Source: Bacillota bacterium (lineage in GTDB: Bacteria > Bacillota > Bacilli > Alicyclobacillales > SLC66). Taken from it: DNA of 41,049 nucleotides. Positions within the stretch are counted from its first letter, which is position 1. The number at the start of each line of letters is the position of its first letter. The position numbers and the translations under genes are program-made. The DNA lies in contig JAJZCL010000002.1 in NCBI GenBank assembly GCA_021846165.1, forward strand, positions 1-41,049, written 5' to 3'. Below are positions 1 to 10,182 of the stretch, piece after piece. The notes below the pieces were generated by a model. It did not search any database and was not told the DNA's origin. It saw only the letters and a list, made by a program, of their open reading frames with translations.

Positions 1-3
1 GAT

Positions 4-558
4 CTACAGGTCCTCGCCCGTCGTCGAACAAATGATGGGGGAGGCGGCAGGCGAAATGCCCTCGACGCGAACGGCCGTGCCAATACAGACAAATTCCACG
101 CAATCATCCAGTGACTCAAAGCCTTTATGTATCAGTTTAGCGTCCACAACGGCATTCGCGCCCAGCCTGACCGCCTCTTCCCGCATACGCCCCAGCGCGA
201 GCTGGCGGGCATCGTAAAGCGCCTGCGTCGGTTCGCGAATTTCCGCAGACGATCGCCCCCACCCATAAACGCCCACTGGTGACCGAATCCACCCCATTCG
301 GTATACGGAACTGCCCATCGCCTGCCCCAGCGGTTGGAGCGTGAGTTTGCGCAGCGAGAGCCACTCGCCCACAGATAACGTACTCGTCCAAGGCAACTCG
401 CCGGACGACTTCACGGCGCGAAACGAATCCCGTGAAGGCAAGTCACGCATAGGTACCGTGGACATGGACTGCTTGTCCGAAGCACCGTCGCGCTTGCCAA
501 AGCCAATACGGAACAATTCAATCCCCCCACTCTGTTCAGGATTCTTCAGCACACGCAC
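4..558 (-). CDS. YbjQ/DUF74-like heavy-metal-binding domain protein
   Basis: C-terminal LGANAVVDAKLIHKGFESLDDCVEFVCIGTAVRV resembles the YbjQ family (GANAVIGVR...E..A.GTAV). Confidence 0.5.
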   Translation of the reverse strand: MRVLKNPEQSGGIELFRIGFGKRDGASDKQSMSTVPMRDLPSRDSFRAVKSSGELPWTSTLSVGEWLSLRKLTLQPLGQAMGSSVYRMGWIRSPVGVYGWGRSSAEIREPTQALYDARQLALGRMREEAVRLGANAVVDAKLIHKGFESLDDCVEFVCIGTAVRVEGISPAASPIICSTTGEDL

Positions 559-951
559 TCACAACAAAAATTCCTCCAGCGACTTCCTCATCTCTAGGCG
601 GTGGTTCGCCAAGGCGCTAAGTGCGCTCGACAACCCATTCAACCATTCCTTGAACGGCACGGTTTTGCGGTTCAGTATGACGCCTCCCACAGACTTGGCT
701 ACGCGCGCCACGTAGCTGCCGTTTTCGAGCGTTAACACGTAGGTCTCATTATCGAGCAAGACCTCCAGCTCCTTCAGCGTTTGCGACTTGGCAAACCACT
801 TGCGCTCATGCCTAAGTCGCACCAAATCCGGAAGAGACTTTTGCAGCCGCTCCGCCAGCGCCTCCACATACGCCCGTTCATCCGCATGCTCGTGTCGCCA
901 CGATGCCGCACTTAAATCAAAAGAAACATCATCCATTGCCTTGTCACCCAC
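559..951 (-). CDS. hypothetical protein
   Basis: 130 aa ORF directly upstream of the YbjQ-like ORF on the same strand. Confidence 0.55.
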   Translation of the reverse strand: MGDKAMDDVSFDLSAASWRHEHADERAYVEALAERLQKSLPDLVRLRHERKWFAKSQTLKELEVLLDNETYVLTLENGSYVARVAKSVGGVILNRKTVPFKEWLNGLSSALSALANHRLEMRKSLEEFLL

Positions 952-1028
952 TTATCACAGCCGCAATACCTTATTCTATCCTATGTTAAAATACTTTTCT
1001 CGACTTTGATGATCAATTCCTGCCCCAT

Positions 1029-1328
1029 TTAGCGCGTTTCTTTTTCACCGTTCGCTTTCATGCGCACGCGCGATCGTTTTGCAACCCTCCTAACACGCAT
1101 GGGAACGGCGATGCTGCGTCGGTTGCGCTGGGGCGACGCATCCAGCAAAAACCACAAATTGGCAGCAATGATCACCATGGCAAGCGTCAACCAGCCAAAT
1201 TGAAACACACCGTGCCATCCGGTCGTATCGACGCGCAGGCGTGGTGTCGCCCAGACAACAAGCACCAACGCGAAAATCAAGTATAGGAATGAAGCGGAGA
1301 AACGCTTTTCTTTGACTGGCCGAAACAC
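1029..1328 (-). CDS. small membrane protein, hypothetical
   Basis: Two hydrophobic segments and a basic C-terminus; no family recognised. Confidence 0.4.
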   Translation of the reverse strand: MFRPVKEKRFSASFLYLIFALVLVVWATPRLRVDTTGWHGVFQFGWLTLAMVIIAANLWFLLDASPQRNRRSIAVPMRVRRVAKRSRVRMKANGEKETR

Positions 1329-1459
1329 GTTGAATCCCTCCTGAATCCGGCTTTTTTACGAAAATTCTATGCTGCGCCATACAGGACAAGAACGCATAAT
1401 AGCCGCCCCGAATGACAGACTAACGGTGAACAGGAGTATCAGCAAAGGGGGACGATACA

Positions 1460-1783
1460 GTGGACATCATGAGTAATCCCACGATGACGGCGCCAAACAC
1501 CGACGCGCTCAACTCTGCGCTGGACGACTTCAGCGCCTGGAAAGACTTCCTCGGACACCAGTTGAAGCGCGCGCAAAGCGCCGGCATGAGCGACAAAGAA
1601 ATCGATGATGTGGCTTTTCGGATGGGCAGCTTTCTGGCTGACAAGGTCGATCCGAAAAATGTTCAGCAACGCCTTTTGAAACAGATGTGGGACGTCAGCT
1701 CGAAAGAGGATCAAAGGGCGCTCGCCAGAATCATGGTCAACCTTGTCGAACGGTCGCATGATCGTGGCGCCACGGTTCACTGA
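1460..1783 (+). CDS. DUF3243 family protein
   Basis: ALDDFSAWKDFLGHQLKRAQSAGMSDKEIDDVAFRMGSFLADKVDPKNVQQRLLKQMWDVSSKEDQRALARIMVNL pattern typical of DUF3243. Confidence 0.7.
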   Translation: MDIMSNPTMTAPNTDALNSALDDFSAWKDFLGHQLKRAQSAGMSDKEIDDVAFRMGSFLADKVDPKNVQQRLLKQMWDVSSKEDQRALARIMVNLVERSHDRGATVH

Positions 1784-1789
1784 TCTGAC

Positions 1790-1817
1790 AAAAAAAGCGG
1801 GGGATCCCCCGCTTTTT
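1790..1817. terminator. bidirectional Rho-independent terminator
   Basis: AAAAAAGCGGGGGATCCCCCGCTTTTTT between convergent genes. Confidence 0.8.
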
Positions 1818-2500
1818 TATATGGTGACCGATTCGCCCGGCTTGATCGGGTAGCCGACCATGCCTTTTTCCCGTAACCGTGCGGCAAACTTGTCGGCGTC
1901 TTGCGCGAGCAGCGGGAAGGTGTTGTAGTGAATCGGCACAACCGCTTTAGCGCCTAACCACTCTGCCGCCACCAGCGCATCGTCAGGCCCCATGGTGAAG
2001 TTGTCGCCAATCGGCAGCAGGGCAAGGTCGATGGCGTGCCTCTCCCCGATTACCTTCATGTCGCCAAACAAGCCCGTATCGCCCGCATGGTACACCGTTT
2101 TCCCTTCTGCGGTAAACAGAACGCCAGCAGGATTGCCGCCATAGACCAGACCGTTTTCCGATTCAATCCCTGAACCGTGGAACGCGAGCGTCAGCTTGAC
2201 CTTGCCAAAGTCAAATTCATGCGCTCCCCCCAGATGCAAGGGATGGGCGTCGACGCCCTGCTTGGAGAGCCAGACCGCCAGTTCAAAATTCGTGATCACC
2301 TTTGCGCCTGTCCGTTTCGCAATCGCCACCGCGTCGCCAATGTGATCCGAGTGGCCGTGCGTGATGAGAATGGCGTCCGCTTGTACCTCGTCGGCACTCG
2401 CGGCGGCGGTAGGATTCCCGGTCAAAAACGGGTCGATCAGAATGTGGTGGCGCTCCGTCTCAATCGCAGTCGCCGCATGTCCCAAATACGTGATTTTCAA
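1817..2500 (-). CDS. UPF0173 metal-dependent hydrolase (YtkL-like)
   Basis: [53 protein letters not shown]; metallo-beta-lactamase fold signature. Confidence 0.9.
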   Translation of the reverse strand: MKITYLGHAATAIETERHHILIDPFLTGNPTAAASADEVQADAILITHGHSDHIGDAVAIAKRTGAKVITNFELAVWLSKQGVDAHPLHLGGAHEFDFGKVKLTLAFHGSGIESENGLVYGGNPAGVLFTAEGKTVYHAGDTGLFGDMKVIGERHAIDLALLPIGDNFTMGPDDALVAAEWLGAKAVVPIHYNTFPLLAQDADKFAARLREKGMVGYPIKPGESVTI

Positions 2501-2543
2501 TTTGATACACTCCTCACTAAGTGTTTTGCGCGATTGACGCTTC

Positions 2544-2903
2544 TCATTCTTCCGCTTGCCAGTCGGGGAGCAGGGAAACCTCTTGAATCACTTCGCTAAT
2601 GATTTGCTGAATGTCCTGATACAGGATGCCCAATTGCATTTCCGCAGTCAGGTACTCGCGCACCACTTCGTGCATCTGGATCGTGTCGGACCGTTTTTGC
2701 AGTTCATTCTGTTCATCTTCAGATATCGTATCGCCGAGCAGGCGTTTTCTCTCCAAAAAAAGTTGTTGGCGCTGGAAATCGATCAACATCGCCTTCGCCG
2801 CTTCGTCACTTTCCAACTTATCCTTCGCCGCTTTCATCTGCGCAAACATCTCGGTACCGCGCATCGCCCTTGACAGTTCGTGCGCCTTGTCGTACGGATT
2901 CAA
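2544..2903 (-). CDS. YlbF/YmcA family regulator
   Basis: [45 protein letters not shown] start placed after a GGAGG SD. Confidence 0.7.
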   Translation of the reverse strand: MNPYDKAHELSRAMRGTEMFAQMKAAKDKLESDEAAKAMLIDFQRQQLFLERKRLLGDTISEDEQNELQKRSDTIQMHEVVREYLTAEMQLGILYQDIQQIISEVIQEVSLLPDWQAEE

Positions 2904-3078
2904 CCCCTCATCTCCCTCCGCATTTACTCCTTCAAGTATACATGATTCACCCAGGCCATCGCCACGACAACCGCCGCGGCACATGCGAATAGCGGGAATC
3001 AAGAGAATCTGTCATAATTGACGTACCGTACAGCACGTTCTGAAACGTGGATTCCAGCACGGAAGGGAGCCGCAAGGC

Positions 3079-4170
3079 ATGACGAAACTCCAGGAACTGT
3101 TTGCGCTCGGACAGAGCCCCTGGCTTGATTACATCCGCAAGGATCTCCTGCAAACGGGAGAACTGGCGAAACTCGCTGAAGAAGGCGTCCGCGGCGTTAC
3201 GTCCAATCCCACCATATTTGAAAACGCCATCGGCAAAAGCGACTTGTACTTTGACGACATCCGTCACCTCGCCAAGCAAGGACACGACAAGTTCCAAATT
3301 TACGAGGCGCTCGCTGTCGAGGACATTAAACGAGCCGCCGACGTTTTGCGCTTCGTGTACGTGCAATCTGACGAGACGGACGGGTTTGTCAGCCTAGAAG
3401 TTCCCCCTGACCTCTGCCACGACCGCGAAGGCACCGTCAGAGAGGCGAAACGCCTCTGGCAGGTCATCGAGCGCCCGAACCTGATGATCAAAGTCCCCGC
3501 GACCAAGGCTGGAGTGCTTGCCATCTCCGACCTGATCGCAGATGGGATCTCTGTGAACGCGACACTCATGTTTACACGCCAAGACTATCTGGATGTGGCA
3601 GATGCGTACCTCAAAGGCTTGGAAATCCGCCACGCGAACAGGCTGCCGTTAGACACGGTCGCGTCGGTCGCAAGCCTGTTTATCAGCCGCATTGACAGCG
3701 CCGTCGAAGGCATGTTGGCAGGTGACGCACTGCGGGAGGTATACGGGAAGGTCGCGATCGCCAACGCCAGGCACATTTACCGCGACTTTCTTGACATTTT
3801 TCAAAGTGAACGCTTCCTGCGCCTGAAGCATGCTGGAGCGCACTTGCAACGGCCTTTGTTTGCGTCGACGGGCACGAAGAATCCGGCTCATTCTGATGTC
3901 CTTTACATCGACAACCTGATCGGCCCCGATACAGTCAACACGATCCCGCCGTCTACCATGCATGCGTTTCTCGATCACGGCGCCGTCCAGCGCACGGTCG
4001 ATCAGTACCCAGAAGATGACGCGCAGGTATTGGCAGCATGCACTCGCCACGGCATCGAGTTGGAGCAAGTGGGGGCAAACTTAAAGGCAAAAGGGTTGCA
4101 ACAGTTCATCGATTCCTTTGAAAGTTTGATCGACACGGTCGAAGCGAAACGGCAAGAGGCGTTGGAGTAA
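3079..4170 (+). CDS. tal: transaldolase
   Basis: QSPWLDYIRKDLL..GVRGVTSNPTIFENAI..MIKVPATKAGVLAI; canonical transaldolase motifs. Confidence 0.95.
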   Translation: MTKLQELFALGQSPWLDYIRKDLLQTGELAKLAEEGVRGVTSNPTIFENAIGKSDLYFDDIRHLAKQGHDKFQIYEALAVEDIKRAADVLRFVYVQSDETDGFVSLEVPPDLCHDREGTVREAKRLWQVIERPNLMIKVPATKAGVLAISDLIADGISVNATLMFTRQDYLDVADAYLKGLEIRHANRLPLDTVASVASLFISRIDSAVEGMLAGDALREVYGKVAIANARHIYRDFLDIFQSERFLRLKHAGAHLQRPLFASTGTKNPAHSDVLYIDNLIGPDTVNTIPPSTMHAFLDHGAVQRTVDQYPEDDAQVLAACTRHGIELEQVGANLKAKGLQQFIDSFESLIDTVEAKRQEALE

Positions 4171-4184
4171 ATCCTGTGCCAGAT

Positions 4185-4219
4185 CCGGCAGCGACGACCG
4201 TGCGCTGCCGGTTTTTTTT
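4185..4219 (+). terminator. Rho-independent terminator after tal
   Basis: CCGGCAGCG...CGCTGCCGG followed by TTTTTTTT. Confidence 0.8.
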
Positions 4220-4236
4220 ATTCAACCCAGTTAAGG

Positions 4237-5541
4237 ATGACCCGCATGCGCAAACGATTATCTTACAGTACGGTCGCACTCGGACTGACGGCTTTGTGGT
4301 TGGTCGCGCTACCCGTTGGTCGGGCTGATCAGGCAAACGCAGCACTCGCCATTGATGCGAGACAATTTATCGGCATGGGCGATATTGCGCTGCTTTACAG
4401 CAACAACGGTTTTTCGGGGGGCAACCTGTATACCATTGTCAACAACACCACTCGCAAGCCCGCCGTCGCCTGGCATTTTATCGAGAGCGGCGCGCTTTCC
4501 GCTGATTTTTCAAGCGACGGAGCATGGTTGGCCACCACCTCTGTGATCGGTGATCAAGTCGTTTGGTCGCTAGTTGCCTCAAAGGGCGCAAAGCGCGAAG
4601 CGCTAGGGGCAAACGTGTTTACCGGCGCCTTTGCGCCCTTTGGACACAGCTTTTATTTCAGCACATTAAACGGCAAACTTTACCGCGTGACCCCGCCCGC
4701 GAAGCCGCAAATGCTGCCGCTACACCTCGCCAAACACAGCCGCATCGCGGGGCTTTCATTTTACGACAACAGCACGGCCGCCGTCACGATCACGGCGAAC
4801 GACAACGCCTATGCGGAGGGGCACGCCTACGACGAAATCGCGATCTGGAACGTAAACACACCGAAGCTGCGTGTAGTGACGAAGACGACGCCCCCCAATG
4901 GTCTGATTCTAGGACCCTGGTTAAATACGCACGAATTGTTTTTCTGGTTTGATCCCGATCACTCCGCGTCGATCATGGCGGACGGACTGCCCTTGTACCT
5001 GCTCAATATGAACGGTACGACACTAAAAATCGGTCACACTTACGCCAATTCGTCTTCTGTTTTACCCATTACCAGCACCAGCGCCCTGTTGTGGGAAAAC
5101 GCCTACCGCGAATTCTATCTGGGCGCTCAAAATCAGCTTGCGATTTGGCCGCACGGCACGCTGTCCATGCCGTCCAACCGCCTCGGCTTGTTTCCCGCCA
5201 TGAGTCCCAACCGGCGCGAGGTCGCGTTCGTGCTTGGACCCAAGTGGCCGTCTGACAAGTTCACTTCTTTTCAAGCGGTCAGTCGCTGGTTTGCACAGAC
5301 TCGGCTCGCGGTGGTTTCGCTGGATAGCGGCAAAGTTCGTGCGCTGGATCGCGCGGGCAGCGATGTGATGAACCCCGCCTTTGCCGCAAACGGCAAGCGG
5401 ATCGTCTTCACGGCGGGCAATCAAGCGGCATGGATTAACGCAAATGGAATCGGAGCGCGACAGGTGTTCGCCACCGCGCCGCCGTCGGCTACTTTTAACG
5501 CACTGCAAATCGCCGCGTACCTGCCCTCCCCCCACGCATAG
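4237..5541 (+). CDS. secreted TolB/PD40-like beta-propeller protein
   Basis: Signal peptide-like N-terminus; repeated WHFIESGALSADFSSDGAWLATTSV / AMSPNRREVAFVLG / NPAFAANGKRIVFTAG blades. Confidence 0.6.
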   Translation: MTRMRKRLSYSTVALGLTALWLVALPVGRADQANAALAIDARQFIGMGDIALLYSNNGFSGGNLYTIVNNTTRKPAVAWHFIESGALSADFSSDGAWLATTSVIGDQVVWSLVASKGAKREALGANVFTGAFAPFGHSFYFSTLNGKLYRVTPPAKPQMLPLHLAKHSRIAGLSFYDNSTAAVTITANDNAYAEGHAYDEIAIWNVNTPKLRVVTKTTPPNGLILGPWLNTHELFFWFDPDHSASIMADGLPLYLLNMNGTTLKIGHTYANSSSVLPITSTSALLWENAYREFYLGAQNQLAIWPHGTLSMPSNRLGLFPAMSPNRREVAFVLGPKWPSDKFTSFQAVSRWFAQTRLAVVSLDSGKVRALDRAGSDVMNPAFAANGKRIVFTAGNQAAWINANGIGARQVFATAPPSATFNALQIAAYLPSPHA

Positions 5542-5545
5542 CAAA

Positions 5546-5570
5546 GCGGCGCGTCAGCACGACGCGCCGC
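5546..5570. terminator. bidirectional terminator hairpin between convergent genes
   Basis: GCGGCGCGTC-AGCAC-GACGCGCCGC perfect 10-bp stem. Confidence 0.6.
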
Positions 5571-5591
5571 TAGGTGTGCGATGGATACGAA

Positions 5592-7019
5592 TCAGGCGAG
5601 ATTCCCCTTCGGTGCCGTAGGTCGCTTGCTGAACTTGCTGAAGATCGCATATAAAATCATCGCCACGACAAAACTCACGTAATACGAGATGTCGCCGATT
5701 TGCGGATAGGCTTTGGCAATCGGCCCCATCAGAATGGACTGGTTGAAGAACGGATACGAGGCGAGGATCGCCAGGATAAAAGCATACAGACCGGCGCGTA
5801 CATTGCCACTGCCCTCGTAGAACTGCCAGACGCCGTCACTTTTGCGCAGGTGCATCATATAGTCGGTCACAATAATCGCAAGCCACGGACTGATCCAATA
5901 GGCGAGCAAGAGCAGGAAGTTGCTGTAATTCTCATAGTACCCACTGGTACCGCCAAGGTACGAAATGATCCCACCCGCGATGCCGATGATCAGTGCGGCA
6001 ATCCAGCGCTTCGGCGCGATCGCGCGCACCCAACTGACGTCGATTGCAAGTAGCGAAAGCGAACCGGAGTAAATGTTCAGGACGTTGGCCGTGATCGTGC
6101 CGACCATGATCGCAATCATCGTCACAACCACAATCGGGTGCGGCATCAGACCCGACACCAGATCGGTCGGCGTGTTGATGTTCGGCTTGACCGTCGCCAA
6201 CCCGGCTCCGAGGAGTTCCAGCCAAACTGCCGGTATAAAGTTGCCAAAGAACGCGAAACTAAACGCTTTTTTCGTGGATGTATTGTGCGGAAGGTAGCGG
6301 CTGTAGTCGGAACTGAAGGTCAGCCATCCCATCATATAGGAAAGTGTCGTACCGATCGTCAGAATGATCGAACCCGCCGTACCGCTGAACACGGGCGCTT
6401 TGAAGTTCTCGGCAATGCCAAAGTGAATCTGCCCCAGCGCGTAAATCGTGGTGATGATAAAAATAACCGCCAAAAACAGCGCCGCCACTTTCTCCACAAA
6501 GTGAATCAGGTTGTGGCCGTAAATGCTGACGACCGCCTGCAGCACGATCATGATCAACAGGTCAGGCACAAATCCGATGGGCAGCAGCCACTGCAGCGCG
6601 TACACACCCAGCACTGTATTGACCGCGTACCAACCCATACCGGAAATGAAGTTGAATAATGCCGGCAAAAAGTTCCCGTAAAACCCAAACGCAGACCGTG
6701 ACTGAATGAGTTGCGGAATCCCCCAACGGTACCCGAAGGTCGTCAGGAGTCCGATGAAGATCGCGCCAAGCCCTGTCCCAATCACGATCGAAACCGCTGC
6801 CTGCGTCAAGTTCAACCCAAACAGCCCCACCGCTAAAACCCCCAGCGTCAACGTGGCAAATTCCAAGTTAGCGCTGAACCAAAGCGTGAAAATGTTGCGC
6901 GGTTTGCCGTGCCGCTCGTTCACTGAGATCGGGTCGATCCCGTGCGGTTCGACGTGCAGAACCTCTTCCCCGTAATATTCTGTCGATTTCGTCGCCTCCA
7001 TAGAAACCTCCTTGAGCAT
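5592..7019 (-). CDS. NCS1-family purine/cytosine permease
   Basis: 12-TM protein, GIDPISVNERHGKPRNIFTLWFSANLEFATLTLGVLA typical NCS1 N-terminus. Confidence 0.85.
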   Translation of the reverse strand: MLKEVSMEATKSTEYYGEEVLHVEPHGIDPISVNERHGKPRNIFTLWFSANLEFATLTLGVLAVGLFGLNLTQAAVSIVIGTGLGAIFIGLLTTFGYRWGIPQLIQSRSAFGFYGNFLPALFNFISGMGWYAVNTVLGVYALQWLLPIGFVPDLLIMIVLQAVVSIYGHNLIHFVEKVAALFLAVIFIITTIYALGQIHFGIAENFKAPVFSGTAGSIILTIGTTLSYMMGWLTFSSDYSRYLPHNTSTKKAFSFAFFGNFIPAVWLELLGAGLATVKPNINTPTDLVSGLMPHPIVVVTMIAIMVGTITANVLNIYSGSLSLLAIDVSWVRAIAPKRWIAALIIGIAGGIISYLGGTSGYYENYSNFLLLLAYWISPWLAIIVTDYMMHLRKSDGVWQFYEGSGNVRAGLYAFILAILASYPFFNQSILMGPIAKAYPQIGDISYYVSFVVAMILYAIFSKFSKRPTAPKGNLA

Positions 7020-7106
7020 CAGATTGCTTTAAATATGCCTGATGCGTCCCATAGAGTCAAGAAAGTTGACGAACATATATCGATCAAATTGGGGATTTGT
7101 TCGGCT

Positions 7107-7250
7107 TTAGCCCTGCTTTACTTCATCCAGCATTCGCTTGACATCCTCCATTTCCATGCGCAACTTGCGTTGGCGCCGCAAAAGGACGACCACATAGGCA
7201 AACGTGCCCACCCAGACCACGGCTGCCGCCGCAAACAGGTATCCCAACAT
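7107..7250 (-). CDS. ccmD: CcmD-like small membrane protein
   Basis: 47 aa single-TM ORF directly downstream of ccmC; start chosen by position. Confidence 0.55.
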   Translation of the reverse strand: MLGYLFAAAAVVWVGTFAYVVVLLRRQRKLRMEMEDVKRMLDEVKQG

Positions 7251-7251
7251 G

Positions 7252-7956
7252 TCATGAACCGATCCTTTCGTCATACTTGGCGAGAACACTTCTGGCCTGT
7301 TCGCGGAGATCGTTCAACGTGTCGCGGTCGCGCACAAGCTGCGTATTGATCCAGAGTAGCACCGCATACAGACCCAAAAACACGACAAAGCTGAACAGCA
7401 GCGCGACCACCATACTGGGCGGCATGTTGAACCCCTGCGCGGTGATCACATTGGGGTGAATGCCGCGCCACCAGGTGACGGACTGGTGAATGAGCGGCAC
7501 ATCAATCACCGCGATGAACCCGAACACCGACGCCACCTTTGCGGCTCGTTCGCGATCCGTGATGGACGCCCGCAACAGCGGATACGCCAGGTACAAAAAC
7601 CACAAAATGAGCGTGGTGGTCAACGTCGGATCCCATGTCCACCAGGTGTTCCAGACCGCGTCGCCCCAGATCGAACCCGAGATCAGCACGAACGTGGTGT
7701 AGACAAGGCCAATCTCCGCCGATCCCCGCGCGATTTGATCCCACAGCCATTTTTTTCTGATCAAAAAAATGATCCCGAACAGCGCCGTCACGCCAAAGGC
7801 GGTAAACGCAACCACAGCGCTCGCCACATGAAAGTACATGATGCGCACCACATTGCCCATCTGCGCCTCAGGCGGGGAGGCGATAAAATCCAGGTACTGA
7901 CTGACAATCATGCCGACGCCAACAAGCGAAACCAGCGCCCACTGCCATTTTTTCAT
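7252..7956 (-). CDS. ccmC: heme exporter/cytochrome c biogenesis protein CcmC
   Basis: ISGSIWGDAVWNTWWTWDPTLTTTLILWFLYLAY; WWD heme-handling motif, operon context. Confidence 0.93.
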   Translation of the reverse strand: MKKWQWALVSLVGVGMIVSQYLDFIASPPEAQMGNVVRIMYFHVASAVVAFTAFGVTALFGIIFLIRKKWLWDQIARGSAEIGLVYTTFVLISGSIWGDAVWNTWWTWDPTLTTTLILWFLYLAYPLLRASITDRERAAKVASVFGFIAVIDVPLIHQSVTWWRGIHPNVITAQGFNMPPSMVVALLFSFVVFLGLYAVLLWINTQLVRDRDTLNDLREQARSVLAKYDERIGS

Positions 7957-7958
7957 GA

Positions 7959-8630
7959 TTAGACCTCCGCGATAAAATCATACAAAAGTCCCGGCAACAC
8001 CAGAAACAACACATCATACGCCGCGATCACCGCCCACCAGATGACGGCGCCGTTTCCTCCCGTCAGCGTCGCCGACGTCACCTCGACGGTTCCTAGTAGA
8101 AGCGGGACGGCAAGCGGAAACAGCATCAGCGGCATCAGGATCTCACGCAGGCTGCTCGTCAGCGAAAGGCTCGTCAGCATCGCGCCGACCGCGACAAATC
8201 CGATCGTTCCTAGCAGCAGCACCAGCACAAAACCCGCCCACGACACCTGCGCCGCACCGCCCAGCACCGCGCTGTAAAGCGGCACCAGGATCACTTCCAT
8301 CACCAGCACGAACAGCAGGTGGCTGATCACGCGCGCGTAAAAGACGACACTGCGGTCGACCGGCGCCAGATACGCGCCGTAGATCGCCCCCTCATACCGC
8401 TCTTTGTCATCTTGACGATTAAGGCTGAAAAGTCCCGCCATCATAATCAACAGCCACAGCAGCCCCGCCTCGGAGAACGACGCGAGCGCCGCGCCGGTTT
8501 CCAGCACAAGCCCCATTAAAAACACGAGCAAGAGTGCAAACGATAGCGAGGAAATAAACAACTGTCGCGTCCGCCACTCAATCCGCAAATCTTTTCCGAC
8601 CATGGCGAAGAGCGTGCGCAAAAACCTCAC
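7959..8630 (-). CDS. ccmB: heme exporter protein CcmB
   Basis: KDLRIEWRTRQLFISSLSFALLLVFLMGL; position between ccmA and ccmC. Confidence 0.85.
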   Translation of the reverse strand: MRFLRTLFAMVGKDLRIEWRTRQLFISSLSFALLLVFLMGLVLETGAALASFSEAGLLWLLIMMAGLFSLNRQDDKERYEGAIYGAYLAPVDRSVVFYARVISHLLFVLVMEVILVPLYSAVLGGAAQVSWAGFVLVLLLGTIGFVAVGAMLTSLSLTSSLREILMPLMLFPLAVPLLLGTVEVTSATLTGGNGAVIWWAVIAAYDVLFLVLPGLLYDFIAEV

Positions 8631-9268
8631 GGCTCGCCACCCCCATACAGCCGCCCCTGCTCAAGCCGCAGCGTCCGATACGTAAGGTCTTGAAACGGCG
8701 CCACTGCGTGACTCACGAGCAAGACGCCGGTTCCCGCGCCTTGCAGCGTGCGCAACCACTCCGTCAAAATCTGACTGCCTGCGGCGTCGAGCCCATCGTA
8801 CGGCTCGTCCAACAGCAAGAGTTGTGGCTCGTGCAGACATGCCCGCGCGATGGCGAGGCGCTGGCGCATGCCCTTGGAAAACGTTTTGATCGGCACCCCC
8901 CGGTCGCGGTGCAGCCTGAACCGCTCCAACCACTCCAGGACGCGCTTTTGTTTCCCTTCAAGACCGTAAAGCCGCGCATAGTAAATCAGGTTCTCTTCAG
9001 CCGTCATTTCCCCATACAAAAAAGAGGCGTCGAGCAAAACGCCAATGCGCGTGCGCAGGTGCGCCGTCGGTGCCGCCCCGAACCACCTAACGACGCCCCG
9101 CGTTACCGGAGTCAGGTCAGCCGCCACCTTCAACAGCGTACTTTTGCCACTGCCGTTGCGCCCCGCTAGCCATACGATCTCGCCAGCGTCAAGCTGCAAA
9201 TCGACGCCGTGCAACACCTCGCGGTGACCCAGCGCCTTCACCACGCCTTCCAGTTCAAGCGCCCTCAT
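8627..9268 (-). CDS. ccmA: heme ABC exporter ATP-binding protein CcmA
   Basis: Walker A GRNGSGKSTLLKV, signature FSKGMRQRLAIAR, Walker B LLLLDEPYDGLD. The ORF track start at 9457 is upstream of the likely ATG at 9268. Confidence 0.85.
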   Translation of the reverse strand: MRALELEGVVKALGHREVLHGVDLQLDAGEIVWLAGRNGSGKSTLLKVAADLTPVTRGVVRWFGAAPTAHLRTRIGVLLDASFLYGEMTAEENLIYYARLYGLEGKQKRVLEWLERFRLHRDRGVPIKTFSKGMRQRLAIARACLHEPQLLLLDEPYDGLDAAGSQILTEWLRTLQGAGTGVLLVSHAVAPFQDLTYRTLRLEQGRLYGGGEP

Positions 9269-10182
9269 TCCTGCCCCTGCCTTTGCCTTAGCGCCATCTC
9301 CAATTGCAGCGCCCTCTCCACCATGCGCTCGCGCCGCGCACGGTAATCCTTCTCGCCGATCTTGCCACCCTGACGCGCCTGTTCGAGATCCGCCCAACCC
9401 TCCATCAAGTTCGCTTTTTGCTTGCGAAAATCGGTCAGGCTGGTTTGCCCGCGCCACTTGGTTTGGGAGCGGATCGAAAAAACACCGAGCGCTAGGATCA
9501 GCACCACCAGGATCAGGTTGGCAACGGCTTCAAAGTCCGCAACCCGCGATCCGTAGGAATTCAGCACCCGAACCTTAGTGAGTGGCGGTGCCTGCTTGCC
9601 GTTCGCGGTGGGGAGCAGCGCAACCGCTACCGTCCACGGTTCGTTAGCGCCGATATCCAACTCAGTGAATTGGCGGTAGACGTGCGTGCCCGACATCATC
9701 GCTTGCGAATCGGTCTGAAACCCGCCCTCCGCCGACACCGTCAACGCCCCCTCCGGGATCACGAAAAACAGCTTGCGCACAGCAAACGGTTCCTGCCAGG
9801 TGAGTTCCGTCCCGTTCTGATTCAGTGGCACTTGGAATTCGATGGCAAACGTTGTCAAGCTGTGACCGACTGCATAAAAACGCAATCGTCCATGTTGGTC
9901 GACCGCAACCGACTTGACCGTGCCCGCCACCACATTCAGGTGATTGGCGCCGCTTGGCATTGCGTACGAAACGGACGTCGTGGCGCCGACGTTTTGAATG
10001 TTCACCGTCAACAACGCTTGCAGCGTCGCACCGCTTTTTGACGGCACCGCCAACACCTGCTCGCTAGACACGTACAGGGAGTTGGCGCTTGACGACTGGG
10101 CCAGCGCGAATCCGGGGATTGTCGCTAGCAATGCGACAAATACCATCACGGACGCGATCCACTTCCAGTATGGACCTCTCAC
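9265..10182 (-). CDS. ccm-cluster membrane protein of unknown function with a coiled C-terminal tail
   Basis: GTG start VRGPYWKW; signal peptide, one C-terminal TM, tail LEQARQGGKIGEKDYRARRERMVERALQLE. Confidence 0.6.
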   Translation of the reverse strand: MRGPYWKWIASVMVFVALLATIPGFALAQSSSANSLYVSSEQVLAVPSKSGATLQALLTVNIQNVGATTSVSYAMPSGANHLNVVAGTVKSVAVDQHGRLRFYAVGHSLTTFAIEFQVPLNQNGTELTWQEPFAVRKLFFVIPEGALTVSAEGGFQTDSQAMMSGTHVYRQFTELDIGANEPWTVAVALLPTANGKQAPPLTKVRVLNSYGSRVADFEAVANLILVVLILALGVFSIRSQTKWRGQTSLTDFRKQKANLMEGWADLEQARQGGKIGEKDYRARRERMVERALQLEMALRQRQGQE